Origin: Bacteroidales bacterium
GTDB taxonomy: Bacteria > Bacteroidota > Bacteroidia > Bacteroidales > SM23-62
Direction of reading: 5' to 3'
DNA: 10,499 bases
Assembly: GCA_016783865.1 (NCBI GenBank)
Contig: JADHVS010000158.1
Location: 1 to 10,499, forward strand
A program made the position numbers and the translations under genes. The notes beneath the pieces were generated by a model, which had not been told where the DNA came from, made no database searches, and saw nothing but the letters and a program-made list of their open reading frames with translations. Below, one piece after another: positions 8,301-10,499 of this stretch (the first letter of the stretch is position 1; every line of letters starts with the position of its first letter).

Positions 8301-8807
8301 ATGTATGCTCTCTACCTCCAGCAGGTTCAGGTACCGGAAGGCATCCAGTGTCAACAGGATGTTTCCGCCCTGTTCAAGGTACGCCTGAAGCAAATTAATC
8401 ACTTTGCGATCAGACTCTTTCGGCGAGAAATCTGAGGTATCTGGCCGGTGGAACCACACGACTACTGCATCCTGCAACAGCGTTGGATGCTTTTTAAACT
8501 CCTTAAATGTGCTGTATTCCACCGAATAACGTTCCAGGGACCGAACAAAATCCATAGCAGCCACAAGCTCAGTATCCACCGGACTCAATGGTTCCTTCCC
8601 AACCATCAGAATCAAGTCGCCACCCCTTCCTCCTTCCTCCTTCGTCCCCTGACTCCCTTTATTCGTAAATCGTACATCGTCCTTCGTAATTCGAATCGTG
8701 TGCCTCCTCGCATCCTTCCCCTTCACTCCCTGTGAAAAGCACCAAAAAGGAAGAATAGAAAAAAAGAGAAAAATAAAAAACCTTGGTATGAAATAGAATT
8801 TCTTCAT
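5325..8807 (-). CDS. Exported ThuA-like plus amylo-1,6-glucosidase-like glycoside hydrolase
   Basis: An exported protein of about 1160 residues. From the preferred ATG (8805-8807), residues 1-26 form a signal peptide ending W-C-F-S-Q. Residues 27-63 are a basic, glycine-rich linker encoded by a heptamer repeat. Residues ~64-290 look like a ThuA / class I glutamine-amidotransferase-like alpha/beta domain (D-A-V-V-V-W-F-H, L-E-Q-G-G-N-I-L-L-T-L-D, R-G-K-V-L-A-V-G). A beta-sandwich region spans ~291-540. Residues ~555-955 resemble the (alpha/alpha)6 barrel of glycogen debranching/amylo-alpha-1,6-glucosidases: W-Y-F-G-R-D-G-Q-W (~629-637), G-K-I-F-H-E, H-Y-D-A-S-D-A-T-P-L-F (~679-689), H-G-W-V-E-G-G (~738-744), Y-H-Y-G-S-V-W-P and C-W-S-E-T. 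Candidate acids are D634, E742 and E936; I cannot assign the pair. A beta-rich C-terminus ends the protein. A GTG at 8817-8819 would add four residues. The substrate is probably a periplasmic or surface glycan, not cytoplasmic glycogen. Confidence 0.75.
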   Translation of the reverse strand: MKKFYFIPRFFIFLFFSILPFWCFSQGVKGKDARRHTIRITKDDVRFTNKGSQGTKEEGGRGGDLILMVGKEPLSPVDTELVAAMDFVRSLERYSVEYSTFKEFKKHPTLLQDAVVVWFHRPDTSDFSPKESDRKVINLLQAYLEQGGNILLTLDAFRYLNLLEVESIHPSVRSKSSVDEGYGRKLGFHAFREHPVFAGLHGGSYIYKPTQDLTVRVNGFFGDTIPEMGKVVAIDWDYIFFRESSKLIVEYEVGRGKVLAVGAYTHYAAPNENRMHLEAFSTNVLDYLTGKLVDEPAYYWNYSSPSVVPCPEKEQNRDILFAAIPAATHWEITSDPLAFPLHPATNSYCEAAGERILIMGQEKGGIEEIWSHPFMALRDFKSGIRSPASDSITWLTNLTPDIEIRPDGFIRHYQIGNGELDELVATDPSLPCGVVHYTWKGSGTVELSVRFRTNLRLMWPYPANAISSICYGWDADYQAFTFTDKSGDLAVVVGGNKVPDYHYEKQGDGFIADAGARYSLDPGESLDIVMVAGNDGSEEMLNQFDRAIRDPWKIFLRAQQQVDTLLQKSLMVTTPDSNFNAGYRWALLGTDRFFVTTPGMGSALVAGYGTTRRGWDGAQEVSGRPGYAWYFGRDGQWSGFALLDYGDFEKVKKNLEFFLKYQDLSGKIFHEATTSGIIHYDASDATPLFIVLAGKYLRHSGDTAFLRKNWKGTKQAIDFCFSTDTDGDHLIENTSVGHGWVEGGNLYGSHSSFYLTGCWAAALEEAVTMADIMQDPDSELYKQELLTVKGLIEQTFWNPRDRFYAYGLNRNGSRRTDPTILPAVPAYFGVTERYKMRYLLDQYASNAFSTNWGTRIIREDSPMFKPTGYHYGSVWPLFTGWTALAEYRYGNYIQGFSHIMNNLNVYRNWGLGFVEEVLNGEEYQPSGVCPHQCWSETMVLQPVIEGMLGLDVFAHRNTLRLSPRLPANWDSLKVQHIRIGDQHLAMQFLRDSSSMRWEFSTDKPCPFTLEFMPVLPPGTRVQRISVNGEEHPFATFTTSRFITLQLTVPVSDLSVIELAYQDGISALPLIPTPAPGDRAEGMRIIDAQLKGDSYLIDLEGLAGTSDTLAVWSFLPVEEVISGDLISRKGRITKILVDFEAGEMKYARTTVNVSVTKKTGF
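8623..8699 (-). repeat. Eleven-unit heptamer array inside the glycosidase gene
   Basis: Read on the minus strand from 8699 down to 8623, the sequence divides exactly into eleven 7-base units. They include GAATTAC, GAAGGAC, GATGTAC, GATTTAC and GAATAAA in the left half and GAAGGAG twice, then GAAGGGG, in the right half. Most units begin with GA. Because 7 is not a multiple of 3, the protein pattern repeats every 7 residues; it reads as a basic/glycine linker with R-F-T-N-K-G. The array sits between the signal peptide and the first folded domain. Confidence 0.75.
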
Positions 8808-8811
8808 AAAA

Positions 8812-10281
8812 TCAATCACTTATGGGTCGAGGTTTGGTAATATGGAAAACTACAACTCCCTCATCTTTAAAAAAAAGTAATGTATCACGGTCTAATAACA
8901 GAATTTTTTGATCACTGGCATCATATCCAACTTTTTCAAGAGATGAATTTAAGTAAATGTAATAGTCGGCGGTATCGTTAATCTCTTCTCTGTTATTAAA
9001 ATCTTTAACAATTTTAATATAGGGATAGTTGTTGACCGTCGTATAATAAGCTATCCCACTCTGAAAAGGCCAGGAGAAATCCAGTGTAACAATCCGGTCA
9101 GACTTTTCCCCCAGTTCAGTAAAATATTCCATTAACTCAGGAGTATGTGCATCAAAATACCAGAGAGCGGTTTTGTAGAAATTAGCTTTCATGGAAAAGT
9201 TAATGACAAAGCTGATTAGGAGCGCGAAAGCAGTTATTTTTCCCAATTTTCGAGGTAACTCAGAACACATGATGACTATAATAAGAATCAACAATGGATA
9301 GTAAATCAGGGCGGTCCTGTCAATAGGGAACCGAGTGCCTAAAAGCCAATGTTGAATCATTGGTGCCAATATGGCTAAAAATGTAAGGAGAAACAAACCT
9401 GTTTGAGGTGATTGCAATTGAGCAATAGATTTTTGTTTGGAACAATAGTATACAATACCTGTCACCAGGAGGAGACAAAAAACCGGTAAACCATATAGCA
9501 TACCGGTAGTTACCCGGGGAGAGTAAAATGAATATTTTGTCAGGGAGAGTAACGTATCAAAATAAAAGTTCTGATTCCCACCATAATTGAATCCGCTCGT
9601 TCCTGCTAACTTTCCAATCGGAATTGCGATTAATCCAAATAAAACGATCGTGATACCTAGACATCCGATGAAAAAAATACGACGGTTTACAATTTCCTTG
9701 TTGACTATGGCCAGAAGAATTATTATTATGAATAATGGTACCCAGAAATTTAACGCTGAGAAATTGAATAACACCGAAAAGCTTGCACAAACCAGGGATA
9801 TTAAACCATCTCGGACAGACCCCTTTCGGAAAAAAAGGATAAAATAGTACAATGCCATCATCTGGAATCCAAGGGTAATTCCATAGCCCCGGGCCAGACC
9901 GAAAAAGTCAAGCAAAAATGGATTGATTATCAATAGGATAAATAAAACGAATCCAAAAAATGGATGGAATAGTTCTTTTGCAGTTTTATATGAGAAAATC
10001 AGGTATAGTAAACCCGAAAGCAGATTTGGAAGTCGAGCCAGAAAAACTGTTTGAATTCCTGAAGAATAAAGAAGTTTGATGAGTATCGTATTCAGCAGAT
10101 GATGATTTGCGTTACAGGGAGTATATGTAAATAGACCCCAAATATTTTTAGGAACAAAAGTCATAATGGTCCATGCTTCATCATAAGTAACACCCACTAT
10201 AATAGCCCTGCTCACAATATAAACAAAAATTAAACTACCAGGAATTAGATAGAAAAGATCGATCTTGTAAAGTCTATTCAT
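8812..10281 (-). CDS. GT-C type multi-spanning membrane glycosyltransferase
   Basis: A 489-residue, very hydrophobic protein with about ten predicted membrane segments and a soluble tail from ~375. It has the GT-C layout: after the first membrane helix a loop carries T-Y-D-E-A-W (32-37), the acidic pair expected to bind metal or donor. Further conserved-looking loops are N-A-N-H-H-L-L-N-T (57-65), A-R-L-P-N (82-86), F-G-L-A-R-G-Y-G (127-134) and P-I-D-R-T-A-L-I-Y-Y-P-L (319-330). It is therefore a probable polyprenyl-phosphate-sugar-dependent transferase acting on the periplasmic side. It is clearly different in sequence from the GT39-like gene three positions along. ATG at 10279-10281; stop TGA at 8812-8814, four bases before the next gene's ATG. 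The gene is noticeably more AT-rich than the glycosidase gene. Donor and acceptor are unknown. Confidence 0.75.
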   Translation of the reverse strand: MNRLYKIDLFYLIPGSLIFVYIVSRAIIVGVTYDEAWTIMTFVPKNIWGLFTYTPCNANHHLLNTILIKLLYSSGIQTVFLARLPNLLSGLLYLIFSYKTAKELFHPFFGFVLFILLIINPFLLDFFGLARGYGITLGFQMMALYYFILFFRKGSVRDGLISLVCASFSVLFNFSALNFWVPLFIIIILLAIVNKEIVNRRIFFIGCLGITIVLFGLIAIPIGKLAGTSGFNYGGNQNFYFDTLLSLTKYSFYSPRVTTGMLYGLPVFCLLLVTGIVYYCSKQKSIAQLQSPQTGLFLLTFLAILAPMIQHWLLGTRFPIDRTALIYYPLLILIIVIMCSELPRKLGKITAFALLISFVINFSMKANFYKTALWYFDAHTPELMEYFTELGEKSDRIVTLDFSWPFQSGIAYYTTVNNYPYIKIVKDFNNREEINDTADYYIYLNSSLEKVGYDASDQKILLLDRDTLLFFKDEGVVVFHITKPRPISD

Positions 10282-10304
10282 TTCCCCGAAATACGATTTT
10301 ACCT

Positions 10305-10499
10305 TTAAATTTGGGCAACAAAATCCAGTAACGATAAAAATACCGGAACTCCGGCGGAGCGAATCCGTTCTTCAGAATGGTGTCCGTTGGGGATCAGGAT
10401 GCAATCAATGCCGATCTCGCTGGCTACTTCGGCATCATGCAGTGTGTCGCCAACAAAGATCAGTTCCTGCTTCGGGATCCCGAGATCCTGGATGAGGCG
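10305..10499 (-). CDS. HAD-superfamily phosphatase, C-terminal fragment cut by window edge
   Basis: The minus strand is open from the window edge to a TAA at 10305-10307, giving the last 64 residues of a protein. They contain the HAD motif IV as V-G-D-T-L-H-D-A-E-V-A (residues 16-26 of the fragment), preceded by P-K-Q-E-L, which may hold the motif III lysine. They are followed by A-S-E-I-G-I and a G-H-H-S-E-E-R-I tail as in phosphoglycolate-phosphatase-like enzymes. The start and the nucleophile aspartate motif lie outside. It ends 23 bases before the glycosyltransferase ATG, on the same strand, so it may be the upstream gene of the same operon. The substrate cannot be given; the link to sugar-phosphate metabolism is a guess from context. 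Confidence 0.8.
   Translation of the reverse strand, partial: RLIQDLGIPKQELIFVGDTLHDAEVASEIGIDCILIPNGHHSEERIRSAGVPVFLSLLDFVAQI

Noticed and set aside
8623..8699. CRISPR array or coding minisatellite with spacers
   Set aside because: Units are only 7 bases, contiguous and degenerate, with no spacers and no cas genes nearby.
10471..10482. Short palindrome around GGGATCCC near the right edge
   Set aside because: It falls in the coding sequence of the HAD protein and is too short to distinguish from chance.

Overview
The window looks like a piece of a Bacteroidota chromosome, probably environmental. The evidence is a large secreted mosaic protein with a propeller-like N-terminus, PKD/Ig-like modules and a C-terminal FISUMP domain. 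In addition, signal peptides end in F-S-Q, there are no Shine-Dalgarno sequences before the genes, and heptamer-type simple repeats lie inside genes. Genus cannot be assigned from sequence alone.

Layout. Two genes on the plus strand fill the left third. First is the 3' end of a very cysteine-rich, probably exported small protein (1-360), closed by a strong hairpin terminator (371-400). Second is a 1092-residue secreted multidomain surface protein (469-3747). The rest is one tightly packed minus-strand gene series, read from right to left: the C-terminal end of a HAD-superfamily phosphatase (10305-10499, cut by the window), a multi-spanning GT-C type membrane glycosyltransferase (8812-10281), a ~1160-residue exported protein with a ThuA-like N-terminal domain and an amylo-1,6-glucosidase-like (alpha/alpha)6 catalytic region (5325-8807), and a GT39/ArnT-like membrane glycosyltransferase (3763-5313). 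Gaps between these genes are 23, 4 and 11 bases, so co-transcription is likely; the promoter lies beyond the right edge. The two strands converge with only 15 bases between stop codons, and both stop codons sit in one hairpin. No gene-free stretch exceeds 300 bases.

How it may work together (inference). Two polyprenyl-phosphate-sugar type membrane transferases flank one exported glycosidase, which suggests a small module that builds and trims a glycan on the outer face of the inner membrane or in the periplasm. The substrate cannot be read from sequence.

Most unusual signal. Two unrelated genes each carry an in-frame array with a strict 7-base period of GA-initial units, placed at a domain boundary: 11 units at 8623-8699, just after the signal peptide of the glycosidase, and about 4.5 units at 3142-3173, just before the FISUMP domain. 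This looks like a dispersed heptamer repeat family that expands or inserts inside genes and is tolerated as a protein linker.
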